Below are positions 21,826 through 29,727 of a DNA stretch of 32,208 nt, piece after piece. The stretch is taken from the NCBI RefSeq assembly GCF_027706725.1, contig NZ_JAQFWQ010000082.1, positions 1 through 32,208 on the forward strand. The letters are read 5' to 3'. The notes beneath the pieces are model-generated. The model was given only the letters and a program-made list of their open reading frames with translations. It had not been told where the DNA came from and ran no database searches. The stretch is from Nocardiopsis endophytica (lineage in GTDB: Bacteria > Actinomycetota > Actinomycetes > Streptosporangiales > Streptosporangiaceae). Each line of letters starts with the position of its first letter. The first letter of the stretch is position 1. Position numbers and translations under genes: made by a program.

Positions 21826-22665
21826 TCAGGCGTCGGCCGGGTCCTGGCGCTTCTGCTCCGCGCGCCGGGTCGCGTCGGCGTCGCGCACGGCCCGTGCGAT
21901 CGCCGCGGCGTCCTTCTTCAGGATCGCGCCGTGGTTGCTGGCGACCTTCGCGCTGACCTTGATGCGGGGGTTGCGGGCGGTGACCTCGTCAAGGCTCGTG
22001 CGGATCCGCTCCTGCTCGTCGCCGCGGCTCCCGAAGGAGGTGCCCGAGGCGACGACGTACCGGGTGGGAACAGTGATGGCGTCCAGCACCGGCCCCAGCT
22101 CGCTCTCCAGGGAGAGACGGCCGAGCTCGATGTTGCTGACCGCCATCTCCTCGGCGTTCATCCTCGGGAGCAGTCCGGTCGGACGGAGCAGCGGCGCCAT
22201 CAGGGCGACCCGGCGGAACAGCGTCCGGATGCGCGCCTCCATGGCCTCGTCCATCCAGTCGTAGGGGAAGGCCCCGTCGACCAGGACCGCGCCCAGGGCC
22301 CGGTCGGGGTTGCGCTTCGCCCAGTGCGCGGCCACGACCGCCCCGTAGGACCAGCCCACCACCAGGGCCTTGTCCACGCCCCGGGCCTCCAGGACGGCGT
22401 CGACGTCGCGCACGGCGGCCTCGAAGGAGTAGTCGGCCGAGAGCCCGGACTTCTTTCCTCTCGCGCGCTCGTCGAAGGTGATGTGGCGCCACCCGGTTCC
22501 CAGCTCGGCGATGGTGCGCCGCCAGTAGCCCTGGGTGGCGAACTGGCCGTTGAGGTAGAGCACGGGGATTCCCGCGCCGCCGGTGTCGGTGACAGCCAGG
22601 GCGGTGTCGTCGACCGGCACCATGCCGGACCACTGGCCGCCGTCGTTCGCGTTGTGCTTCGTCAT
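21826..22665 (-). CDS. Alpha/beta-fold hydrolase
   Basis: A 279-residue alpha/beta hydrolase. The nucleophile elbow is GWSYGA (Ser106), the oxyanion region follows PVLYLNGQFATQGYWR, and a late NHGAIL supplies the probable catalytic His. There is no signal peptide; the product is likely cytoplasmic. It is second in an operon behind the DUF4097 gene (62-bp gap). The ATG at 22665 follows CCAGGAGGACCCG; an in-frame ATG at 22728 would overlap the DUF4097 stop and has weaker support. The substrate is unknown: esterase, haloperoxidase-like or lactonase activities all fit the fold. Confidence 0.88.
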   Translation of the reverse strand: MTKHNANDGGQWSGMVPVDDTALAVTDTGGAGIPVLYLNGQFATQGYWRRTIAELGTGWRHITFDERARGKKSGLSADYSFEAAVRDVDAVLEARGVDKALVVGWSYGAVVAAHWAKRNPDRALGAVLVDGAFPYDWMDEAMEARIRTLFRRVALMAPLLRPTGLLPRMNAEEMAVSNIELGRLSLESELGPVLDAITVPTRYVVASGTSFGSRGDEQERIRTSLDEVTARNPRIKVSAKVASNHGAILKKDAAAIARAVRDADATRRAEQKRQDPADA

Positions 22666-22727
22666 CGGGTCCTCCTGGTGGTCGTTCCGGTGGTCGTGCC
22701 GGTCGTCGTCCGTGCTCGTGGCCGCCA

Positions 22728-23393
22728 CTACAGGGCGCGGGCGGTGATGTCGCCCTGGCCGGTCGTCGCGCGGATGGCCAGGCCGGGGGTGCCGTCGGTG
22801 TTCTTGAGGGAGTTGTCGACGCGGCCGTGGCCGGTCCCGGCGTCCAGCGAGGCGGAGACCCCGGGGGCGGCGGCGACCCTCACGTCGCCCATCTGCGTGG
22901 CCAGGACGACCGCGCCGGACACCGCCTCGTCGACGGTGACGTCGCCCTTCTGGGTGCTGATCTCCGCGGGGCCGCCCAGGCGGCCGACCGAGACGTCCTC
23001 GAAGGCGGTGAGGTGCGCGCCCGCCGCCTCGTCGATCCGGACGGCGCCGCCCAGGCCCTGCCCGGCGACGTGGCCGAGCCGGCCGACGCCGCGGAACCCG
23101 GCGCAGGAGGAGGTCGCGTCGATGTCGGAGTCCGCGGGCACCTGGACCGTGACCTCGACGGCTCCCGAGGGGCCGAAGTACTGGTTCTTGGCCGCGGGCG
23201 CCGTGACCCGCAGGACGCCGTCGCCGAACTCGACCGCGACCTGCTCGGCCGCCTTCACGTCGCGGCTCTTCGCGGCGTTCGCGGGCCGGACCTCGACGGT
23301 GGTGTCGGCCCGGTCGGCGGCGACGACCTGGATGCGGCCGGCGGGGATGTCGAGGACGGCGGTGATCGGGGCGGGGGTGGTGAAGGTCTGCAT
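22728..23393 (-). CDS. DUF4097-type beta-strand repeat protein
   Basis: A 221-residue protein with the DUF4097/adhesin-like right-handed beta-helix: successive short strands in VRIDEAAGAHLTAFEDVSVG, AEISTQKGDVTVDEAV and VVLATQMGDVRVAAA, each turn with a Gly-Asp-Val step. No signal peptide or membrane segment, so it is probably cytoplasmic. In actinomycetes such genes often sit beside regulators like the divergent one at 23623. The ATG at 23393 follows CAGGAGACAGCG. The function is unknown. Confidence 0.85.
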   Translation of the reverse strand: MQTFTTPAPITAVLDIPAGRIQVVAADRADTTVEVRPANAAKSRDVKAAEQVAVEFGDGVLRVTAPAAKNQYFGPSGAVEVTVQVPADSDIDATSSCAGFRGVGRLGHVAGQGLGGAVRIDEAAGAHLTAFEDVSVGRLGGPAEISTQKGDVTVDEAVSGAVVLATQMGDVRVAAAPGVSASLDAGTGHGRVDNSLKNTDGTPGLAIRATTGQGDITARAL

Positions 23394-23456
23394 CGCTGTC
23401 TCCTGCGTTCGCTCGTCGTTTCCGATGAACGAAACGCTACGTTGCCTTCACGATCC

Positions 23457-23564
23457 ACGCAATGTCATCGTTGCGATCGAATCACATATTTGCAGTTAAG
23501 AGCCATAAAATCATTGCGTCGAGCGACGATCTAACGCAATGAGCAACGGCCGTCTCGTTGCGTT
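23457..23564. promoter_or_regulatory. Five CGCAATG/CGTTGCG boxes in a divergent promoter
   Basis: Half-sites are ACGCAATG (23457), CGTTGCG (23469), TCATTGCGT (23511), ACGCAATGA (23534) and CGTTGCGTT (23556). The third and fourth form a perfect 9-bp inverted repeat with a 14-bp spacer. AACGCTACG also occurs twice (near 23433 and 23577). This is a strong candidate operator for the regulator encoded at 23623, controlling both directions. Confidence 0.7.
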
Positions 23565-23622
23565 GGGCGTGGAGGTAACGCTACGCTGGCGGCATCGGGC
23601 CCATACGACGGGGGGAGACAGG

Positions 23623-24363
23623 GTGTCGGGAAGCAGGCTCACGCAGCAGGAGCGGCAGCAGATCGCGCTGGGACTGGCCGACGGGCTGGCCTTCGCGGAG
23701 ATCGCCAGGCGCCTGGAGCGGCCCACGTCGACGGTCACGCGCGAGGTCATGCGCAACGGCGGGCCGAACGGCTACCGCTCGGACCTGGCCCAGCGCGCGA
23801 GCGAGCGCCGCGCCCGGCGCAGCAGGCCCACCCGCCCCCAGGGGGCTCAGGCGCGGACGCGGGAGAACGGAATCGACGACGAGGCGGTACGCGAGTACGA
23901 GGAGGAGTTCACCACGCTCCTCATGCAGCAGGGCCTGCCCAAGATGGCGGCCGGGGTGCTGGCCGCGCTGTTCATCTCCCCGTCCGGCAGTCTCACCGCC
24001 TCCGAACTCGTCCAGCACCTGGGGACCAGCCCGGCGTCGGTCTCCAAGGCCGTCGCGAGCCTGGACGAGCTCGGGCTGATCTCCCGGGAGAGGGACACGG
24101 GGCGGCGCGAGCGCTACATCGTCAACGACGACGTCTGGTACCGGTCGACGGTCGCCGGCGCCCACGGCCTGGCGCAGATCTCGGAGACCGCGCGGCGGGG
24201 CGTCGGGGTCCTGGGCCGCGACACCCCGGCCGCCGCCCGCCTGGAGAACATCGCGCGATTCAGCGATTTCGTCAGCGAGAGCATCCTCCGCGCTGCCGAA
24301 CAGGCCCGCGAGGTATTGCACACCAGACCCGGCAACTCCTCCTCCACCACCGGGACCGAATAG
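23623..24363 (+). CDS. GbsR/MarR-like regulator with an extra N-terminal HTH
   Basis: A 246-residue regulator. Residues 6-44 form a transposase-like HTH (LTQQERQQIALGLADGLAF, then EIARRLERPTSTVTREV), followed by an arginine-rich linker. Residues 96-170 form a GbsR/MarR-type winged helix (ELVQHLGTSPASVSKAVASL and a wing with RERDTGRRERYIV). The two DNA-binding parts may read the paired boxes upstream. GTG 23623 is chosen because of GGGGGAG just before it and because the HTH begins at residue 6. It is divergent from the DUF4097-hydrolase operon, which it probably represses. Confidence 0.88.
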   Translation: MSGSRLTQQERQQIALGLADGLAFAEIARRLERPTSTVTREVMRNGGPNGYRSDLAQRASERRARRSRPTRPQGAQARTRENGIDDEAVREYEEEFTTLLMQQGLPKMAAGVLAALFISPSGSLTASELVQHLGTSPASVSKAVASLDELGLISRERDTGRRERYIVNDDVWYRSTVAGAHGLAQISETARRGVGVLGRDTPAAARLENIARFSDFVSESILRAAEQAREVLHTRPGNSSSTTGTE

Positions 24364-24630
24364 TTTCCCCCAGGGCGTTCGAGACATAACAGGAAAAACA
24401 CCGGTGACCCGATCCGGCCATTTCGGCGTGTGCACAGGTGACACCGGAGTCCGCCCGTCACCCACCGTTGCCGGACCATTTCTCCAGGGGTAGTGTCGGC
24501 GTGTCGAATCCGGCCGAGCGCGAACAAGATCCATTTTCGACCGCCCGGTGAACGGGCGCGGATCCGATGAACGCCCGGCCTCCAATCGCGAATGCGATCC
24601 CCCACTGAATTCCGCAGAGGAATACACGCG

Positions 24631-25089
24631 ATGAGGACATCCCCCACCCCCGGGCGCCGCCGCACCGTGGCGGCCGCCGCACTGATCGGCCTCACCCTCG
24701 GGCTGGCCACGCCGCCCGCGCTGGCCGCGACGGCCAGCAGCCCGCTGGGCTACATCGGCCCGATCGCCGGAAAGAACTACACCAACCAGGCCGTGGTGAG
24801 CGACCAGAGCGCGAACTACAACCTCTACGCCGCCACGCGGAACAATTCCCGCAGCGGGAACCTGCCGACGGGATACATGGGCGCGCGCCCGCGCCTGTTC
24901 AAGGGAAGCTCCCTGTGCTCGCAGGGGCCCTGGTACTACAATTCGGGAACCGCGAGCGGGATCTCGACCTCACGGCACTCCAACGGCTGCGGGCGCGGCT
25001 CGTACAATAGCTACGGAGTGACCCGCCACTACAACGGAAACGGGTACGACAACTACTACACGTTCCGCAGCCCCAACATCAGCTTCTAG
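24631..25089 (+). CDS. Secreted protein, unknown function
   Basis: A 152-residue precursor. The signal peptide has RRR, a hydrophobic core (VAAAALIGLTLGLA) and ALAA near residue 35 as the cleavage region. The mature protein is small, rich in Tyr, Asn, Ser and Gly (NYNLYAATRNN, YNSYGVTRHYNGNGYDNYY), with two cysteines (SLCSQG and NGCGRG) that could form a disulfide. I recognise no domain; the look is that of a small extracellular beta-protein. The ATG at 24631 follows AGAGGA. It is followed after 15 bp by another secreted protein, probably co-transcribed. Codons differ from the neighbours because Asn and Tyr are so frequent. Confidence 0.8.
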   Translation: MRTSPTPGRRRTVAAAALIGLTLGLATPPALAATASSPLGYIGPIAGKNYTNQAVVSDQSANYNLYAATRNNSRSGNLPTGYMGARPRLFKGSSLCSQGPWYYNSGTASGISTSRHSNGCGRGSYNSYGVTRHYNGNGYDNYYTFRSPNISF

Positions 25090-25104
25090 GGATCCGGTGG
25101 AATC

Positions 25105-25542
25105 ATGAGGACCAAGCGCAGCAGGCTGCTCACCGCGTTCCTCGGAACGGCCGCGTTCATCGCCGCCGGTGCGGTCGGGGCCCAGGCATCGTCGCTGATG
25201 CTCCCCGAGGGCGGCCCCGCCCGGACCGCACCGTCGTACGCGACCAACGCCCAGGGCGAGACCTACGGTTCGGCCCTGGACGCCCGGACCCCCCAGGAGG
25301 AGCCGGACCTCATCGAGGCCTACGGCGACGACGGAACGCTCGGCTACGTCAAGGCCGACGACCTCAACGGCCCCGACCAGACGCGGGAAGAGGTCCTGGA
25401 GCACATCGAGGCCCAGGAGGAGGGCGCGATCCCGGACGTCCGGATCCCGCTCTACGAGCGCGACGGCGAGACCGTGATCGGCACCTTCACGATCGAGGGA
25501 TCGGACGCCTCCCGGTCGCAGGAGAGCGTCTCGGGAGACTGA
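25105..25542 (+). CDS. Secreted acidic protein, unknown function
   Basis: A 145-residue precursor. The signal peptide has RTKRSR, the hydrophobic LLTAFLGTAAFIAAGAVGA and a likely cut after AQA-S (about residue 28). The mature part is acidic (many Glu and Asp), with YGDDGTLGYVKADDLNGP and a C-terminal half, IPLYERDGETVIGTFTI, that resembles a small beta-sheet repeat. No catalytic motif is seen. It follows the secreted Tyr/Asn-rich protein by 15 bp and ends before a hairpin. Confidence 0.8.
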   Translation: MRTKRSRLLTAFLGTAAFIAAGAVGAQASSLMLPEGGPARTAPSYATNAQGETYGSALDARTPQEEPDLIEAYGDDGTLGYVKADDLNGPDQTREEVLEHIEAQEEGAIPDVRIPLYERDGETVIGTFTIEGSDASRSQESVSGD

Positions 25543-25577
25543 GGACCTCCGGCGCTCGAACATTTCGAACATGTCGT

Positions 25578-25607
25578 GGAGCCCGCGGCCGCCCCGGCCC
25601 GGGCTCC
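25578..25607 (+). terminator. GC-rich hairpin after the secreted-protein pair
   Basis: GGAGCCCG (25578-25585) pairs with CGGGCTCC (25600-25607) over a 14-nt loop, 35 bp after the stop at 25542. Confidence 0.5.
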
Positions 25608-25684
25608 CTTCCTGTCGGCGGCCCCTTCCCATTGGTGTACATGTGGTGGACCGGACCCTCCGCCACACACCCCCGGAGACCTTC

Positions 25685-26257
25685 ATGCGACGTGTCGCCA
25701 TCTTTCTCGGCTCGGCCGACGGCCACGACCCCGCCCACGCCGAACTCGCGGCCGGCGTGGGCAAGGAGCTGGCGCGGCGCGGAATCGGCATCGTCTACGG
25801 CGGTGGCCGCAGAGGGCTGATGGGCACCATCGCGGACAGCGCGCTGGAGGCGGGCGGCGAGGTCGTCGGCGTCATGCCGACGAGCATGGTCGAGCGGGAG
25901 TGGGCGCACGAGGACGTGACCGAGTTGGTCACGTGCGATTCGATGCACGAGCGCAAGGCCCTGATGGCCGACCGCGCCGACGCCTTCGTCGCCCTGCCCG
26001 GAGGGCTCGGCACGCTGGAGGAGATCTTCGAGGTGTGGTCATGGCGCCAGCTGGGCTTCCACGCCAAGCCGGTCGGGTTCCTCGACGCGGGGGGCTTCTG
26101 GACACCGATGCTCGACGCGCTGCAGGGCCTCGTCGACTCCGGCTTCCTCAACGCCTCCACGCTGCGGGACGCCGCCGTCGCCCCCGACCTGCCGGGCCTC
26201 CTGGACGCACTGGAGGAACGGCTGCGCAGCGCCCCGGACCCCGCCCACGGAGCCTAG
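25685..26257 (+). CDS. LOG-family protein (TIGR00730), putative nucleoside-monophosphate phosphoribohydrolase
   Basis: A 190-residue Rossmann-fold protein of the LONELY GUY/lysine-decarboxylase-like family. It has the signature PGGLGTLEE, the preceding catalytic arginine segment MHERKALM, and an early VYGGGRRGLMGTIADSAL. Family members cleave nucleoside 5'-monophosphates such as cytokinin ribotides to the free base and ribose 5-phosphate; the old annotation as lysine decarboxylase is wrong. The ATG at 25685 follows CGGAGACCTTC. It is a single gene converging on the kinase gene, and its physiological substrate is unknown. Confidence 0.92.
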   Translation: MRRVAIFLGSADGHDPAHAELAAGVGKELARRGIGIVYGGGRRGLMGTIADSALEAGGEVVGVMPTSMVEREWAHEDVTELVTCDSMHERKALMADRADAFVALPGGLGTLEEIFEVWSWRQLGFHAKPVGFLDAGGFWTPMLDALQGLVDSGFLNASTLRDAAVAPDLPGLLDALEERLRSAPDPAHGA

Positions 26258-26288
26258 GGACCCGGCGGGCCCTCGGGCGAAGCGGCGC

Positions 26289-28253
26289 TCACGGGGCCTT
26301 CCACAGGCGGACCTGGCCGTTATCGAGCGCCGCGGCGAGCATCTCGCCGTCGGAGGAGAACTCCAGGTCCGTCACCACGGCCCGGTGGCCCTCGAGGACG
26401 GCGACCTCCTCAAGGGTGTCCGGGTCCCACAGCCGCACGGTCAGCCCGCCGCTCCCGGCGGCGAGCACCTCGCCGTCAGGACTGAACGCGACCCCCTCGT
26501 ACCCGCCTTCGCCGTCCTCGACGACGGCGATCTCCTCACCGGTCTCCGGGTCCCACAGCCGGATGCCCGGGCCCGCGCTGGCCACGGTGCCGCCGTCCGG
26601 GCTGAACGCCACACCGGAGACCCAGTTGTCCAGGTCGCTGGAGGGCGCGCCCTGCTCGCCGGATTCCACGTCCCAGAACTGCAGGAATCCGTGGTTGGTG
26701 CCGACGGCGAGGGTGGTGCCGTCGGGGCTGAACGCCAGCGACAGGGGATCGCCGTCCTCCATATCGAAGTCGGTGGTCTCCTCACCGGTGTCCGCGTCCG
26801 CCAGATTCACCGAGTCGGAGCTGCCGGCGGTGGCGATGAGGGCTCCGTCAGGGCTGAACTCCACGTCCTTGACCCCCCAGGGGTGCTCGGAGAGGGAGAG
26901 GGCCTCCTCCCCGGTCTCCGGATCCCACACCTTCGGGTACTCGAGGCTGCCGCCGGTGGCGAGGGCGGAACCGTCCGGGGCGAACGCCACCGACCAGAGA
27001 ATGCCGTCGGGCGGGTCGATGGTGGCGGACTCCGCGTCCGTCTCGAGGTCCCACAGCCGTACGATGCCGTCCCTGCCCACGCTGGCCAGGGTCCGGCCGT
27101 CGGGGCTGAAGTCGACCGACGTGGCGAACCCGCTGTGCCCGTTCAGGTCGGTATAGGTCCACTCGGCCTCCGAGTCGGAGCCGCGCTCGGCCCCCTCGTC
27201 CGAGTCTCCTCGGCCCACCTGCCCCCAGAGAAGCGCCCCCGCCGCGACGAGGACGACCGCGGTGCCCCCGGCCAGCAGGGCGAAGAGGCGGCGCCGGGTG
27301 GGCCTGGGGCCGGGGACGGCCCAGGTGTCGTCTCCGGCGGCGCGCTCGGTCAGCGCCTCATCCGCGGGGGAGGCGTCCCCCGCCGGTGGGCCCCCGGTGC
27401 CGTCGTCTGCGCCGTCGCCTCGTGTCCGGGGCGAGGGCGCCGTCACCGCGGCCGCACCGGACCCCGGTGCGGAGCCGGTGAGCAGCATGTCCAGGACCTG
27501 ACGGGAGGTGGGTCGCCGCTCCGGCGCCTTCTCCAGGCAGGCGAGCACGATACCGAGCAGCGGATCGGCCAGGTCGCCGGTCTCCGGGGGCCGGGTCAGC
27601 ACCCGGTTCATGCGCGCGGCCGACGTCGGGCCCGGGAAGGCGTCCCGGCCGGTGGCGGCGTGGACGATGACGGCGCCCCAGGCGAACAGGTCCGCCGACG
27701 TCCCCAGCGAGGTCCCCTCGAACTGCTCGGGCGCCATGTAGCCGACGGTGCCGATCTGGGTGGCGGAACGCGTATCGGCGTCCAGGGCACGGGCGATCCC
27801 GAAGTCGATCACGCGGGCCCCGTCCGCCCCGAGCAGGATGTTGGCCGGCTTCAGGTCCCGGTGCACCAGCCCCGCCGCGTGGATCGCCACCAGCGCGGTG
27901 GCCGTCTGCACCGCCAGCCGGTGCAGGTCGGCGCCGGTGCGGGGCCCGTTCCGCCGCACCTCCGCGGCGAGGGTGGGGCCGTCGATGTACTCGGCGGCCA
28001 GCCACGGCCGCTCCCCTTCGGCGTCGGCGTCCAGGATCCGGGCGACGCAGAAGCCGTTCACCTTGCGGGCGCTGACGAGCTCCCGGGCGAAGTAGTGGCG
28101 CGCCTGGGGGTCCTTGGCCAAGTGGGGGTGGAGGACCTTGACCGCCGCCCGGCGCCCTGAGGGGTCCTCGCCCAGGTACACCGAGCCGAAGCCGCCCGAC
28201 CCCAGCTCGCGTACCAGCCGGAACCCGCCCACCCACTGCCCGACGCCCGGCAT
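26289..28253 (-). CDS. Membrane Ser/Thr protein kinase with WD40 sensor
   Basis: A 654-residue protein. The N-terminal Hanks-type kinase (1-258) has the glycine loop GSGGFGSV (18-25), Lys39, HRDLKPAN (131-138), DFG (150-152) and APE (174-176). A disordered, Pro/Gly/acidic linker leads to one membrane helix (323-344). Outside follow seven WD40 blades, each with an FSPDG-like turn (FSPDG five times, FAPDG and FSSDG once each), near 373-654. The layout, an inside kinase with an outside beta-propeller, suggests sensing of an extracellular ligand or partner. The ATG at 28253 follows GGAGGGGCG. No substrate or downstream partner is evident nearby. Confidence 0.93.
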   Translation of the reverse strand: MPGVGQWVGGFRLVRELGSGGFGSVYLGEDPSGRRAAVKVLHPHLAKDPQARHYFARELVSARKVNGFCVARILDADAEGERPWLAAEYIDGPTLAAEVRRNGPRTGADLHRLAVQTATALVAIHAAGLVHRDLKPANILLGADGARVIDFGIARALDADTRSATQIGTVGYMAPEQFEGTSLGTSADLFAWGAVIVHAATGRDAFPGPTSAARMNRVLTRPPETGDLADPLLGIVLACLEKAPERRPTSRQVLDMLLTGSAPGSGAAAVTAPSPRTRGDGADDGTGGPPAGDASPADEALTERAAGDDTWAVPGPRPTRRRLFALLAGGTAVVLVAAGALLWGQVGRGDSDEGAERGSDSEAEWTYTDLNGHSGFATSVDFSPDGRTLASVGRDGIVRLWDLETDAESATIDPPDGILWSVAFAPDGSALATGGSLEYPKVWDPETGEEALSLSEHPWGVKDVEFSPDGALIATAGSSDSVNLADADTGEETTDFDMEDGDPLSLAFSPDGTTLAVGTNHGFLQFWDVESGEQGAPSSDLDNWVSGVAFSPDGGTVASAGPGIRLWDPETGEEIAVVEDGEGGYEGVAFSPDGEVLAAGSGGLTVRLWDPDTLEEVAVLEGHRAVVTDLEFSSDGEMLAAALDNGQVRLWKAP

Positions 28254-28454
28254 CGCCCCTCCCGCCCCTCCCTCGGACCGGCGCGGCGTCTGCGGCTGCG
28301 TCTACGGCTGCGGCTGCGGAACCGGCGCGACTCGAAATCGGGACCAAGGTACTGGAACGCCCACGAGGCGGCCATGGCCCCGGTCGACCCGATACCCGAC
28401 CGGAACCGCCCTGCGGGCCGGGGTTCAGGGGCCGGGCGGGCCGGCACGACCCGG

Positions 28455-28500
28455 GTCGACATGCGGGGAGGGCGATGTGCCTGCGAACCCGCATGTCGAC
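28455..28500. repeat. Inverted pair of the CATGTCGAC motif
   Basis: GTCGACATGCGGG (28455-28467) and CCCGCATGTCGAC (28488-28500) form a perfect 13-bp inverted repeat with a 20-nt loop. The arms contain the same CATGTCGAC core as at 3201 and 20626. Confidence 0.65.
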
Positions 28501-28589
28501 TCCCCGGAGAACACGGTGGGCGCGGAGGGCGGGACGCACGCGAGCCCGCTCGTCGGCACCGCACGCGCCGACGAGCGGACCCTCATGCG

Positions 28590-28614
28590 GGCATCCCCAT
28601 CCCCCAGGGATGCC
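28590..28614 (-). terminator. Hairpin after the lipoprotein hydrolase
   Basis: GGCATCCC (28590-28597) pairs with GGGATGCC (28607-28614) over 9 nt, 18 bp past the stop of the minus-strand hydrolase. There is no T-run. Confidence 0.5.
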
Positions 28615-28632
28615 GGTCCAGGGGCCGAGGGC

Positions 28633-29553
28633 TCAGGCGGCGGCCTCGTCCGTCACGCGCCGGACGGCCTCCAGGGCGACGTCGGGCTGGTCGACGTGGA
28701 TGTAGTGGCCGCTCTCCTCGGCGGTGCTCAGCTCGCTGTTCTCGGAGACCTCCAGCCACTTCTCCTGGCCCTCGGTCCACACCCGCTCCAGGTCATCGCC
28801 GTACTCGGGGATCTCGCCCAGGTACTGGACCCCGTGCTGGATCACCTCGGTCGGGATGTCGCCCGCCGAGCGCACCTCCGGGTCGCTGTCGATGGTGATC
28901 ATCTCCGGGTTCTCGCCTCCGAAGAGGGCGAGGTTCTGCGTGCGCACCTCGGCGCCCTCGCCCTCGGCCGACTCCGGGATGACCCCGGTGATGTCGTCGA
29001 TCATCGTCGGGGACGTGGCGTCCAACAGCACCAGCCCCGCCACCCTGTCCTGGTGGTCGGGGGCGTACCGGGCGGCGATCAGCCCGCCCAGCGAATGGCC
29101 GACCAGGACGACCGGGCCGTCCGGGGCGACGTCGTCGAGCACCGCGGTGAGGGTCTCCCCGGCGTCGGCGATGCTCTGCTCCCCCTCCGGCGCGTCGCTC
29201 TCGCCCTCGCCGAACCGGTCGTAGGAGCAGACCCGGTCCTTCTCGCTCACGGCCTCCTGGAGGTCGGCCATCGTGTCCAAGCCGTCCCCCATCCCGGGCA
29301 GCAGGACGACGACCGGCCGCTCGTCCACCGGCCCGCCGGAGCAGGAGACGTTCACCTCCCCGCGGTCGGTGGCCAGCATCTTGGTCCCGGTGAACAGCTC
29401 CCCGTTCTTCGCCACGTCGTCCGCGGCGGACTCCAGGTCGCTCTTCACCTCGTCCATCCCCGCGCCGACCTCCTCCGAGACCGTCCCGCACCCGGCGGCG
29501 AGGACGGTGCAGCACAGTGCGGTCAGGGTGGTCACCCGGACGGTGCGGGACAT
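28633..29553 (-). CDS. Lipoprotein alpha/beta hydrolase
   Basis: A 306-residue precursor. The signal peptide ends in a lipobox LAAGC (residues 18-22), so Cys22 should be lipidated and the enzyme anchored outside the membrane. The mature protein is an alpha/beta hydrolase: VVVLLPGMGDG near the oxyanion hole, GHSLGG with Ser154, and a late SGHYIHVDQP with the probable catalytic His. The sequence is highly acidic. The ATG at 29553 follows TGGAGGCCCCC; the in-frame ATG at 29694 would bury the signal peptide. It is divergent from the two-component genes. The substrate is unknown. Confidence 0.9.
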   Translation of the reverse strand: MSRTVRVTTLTALCCTVLAAGCGTVSEEVGAGMDEVKSDLESAADDVAKNGELFTGTKMLATDRGEVNVSCSGGPVDERPVVVLLPGMGDGLDTMADLQEAVSEKDRVCSYDRFGEGESDAPEGEQSIADAGETLTAVLDDVAPDGPVVLVGHSLGGLIAARYAPDHQDRVAGLVLLDATSPTMIDDITGVIPESAEGEGAEVRTQNLALFGGENPEMITIDSDPEVRSAGDIPTEVIQHGVQYLGEIPEYGDDLERVWTEGQEKWLEVSENSELSTAEESGHYIHVDQPDVALEAVRRVTDEAAA

Positions 29554-29714
29554 GGGGGCCTCCAGAAGGCGAAGCGGGGCGGGAGAAGGCGCGGCGCGCG
29601 GAGCGCCGGGTTCGGGGGATGACGCTACGGATCCGGCCGCCTCCGGGTCGTCCCCGCGGAGTGGACACCTTCCTGTCGCTCGCGCGGGGGACACGCCGCC
29701 CGGAGCCCCGCCAC

Positions 29715-29727
29715 TACACTTCCCCGG
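29715..29727 (+). promoter_or_regulatory. Probable -10 of a leaderless transcript
   Basis: TACACT (29715-29720) lies 6 nt before GTG 29727, so the first transcribed base would be the start codon itself. There is no ribosome-binding site ahead of that GTG. No clear -35 is visible. Confidence 0.5.

Larger units (their letters stand above)
28254..28632. other. 379-bp gene-free region
   Basis: Between two minus-strand genes. It holds hexamer runs of GGCTGCG near 28286-28321, the inverted repeat at 28455-28500 and the hairpin at 28590-28614. The promoter of the kinase must lie here, but no convincing hexamers stand out. Confidence 0.5.

Noticed and set aside
28454-28500. Inverted repeat as a rho-independent terminator
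   Set aside because: No gene ends just before it (the hydrolase already has a hairpin at 28590-28614), the loop is 20 nt and there is no T-run. Motif recurrence suggests a binding site or repeat instead.
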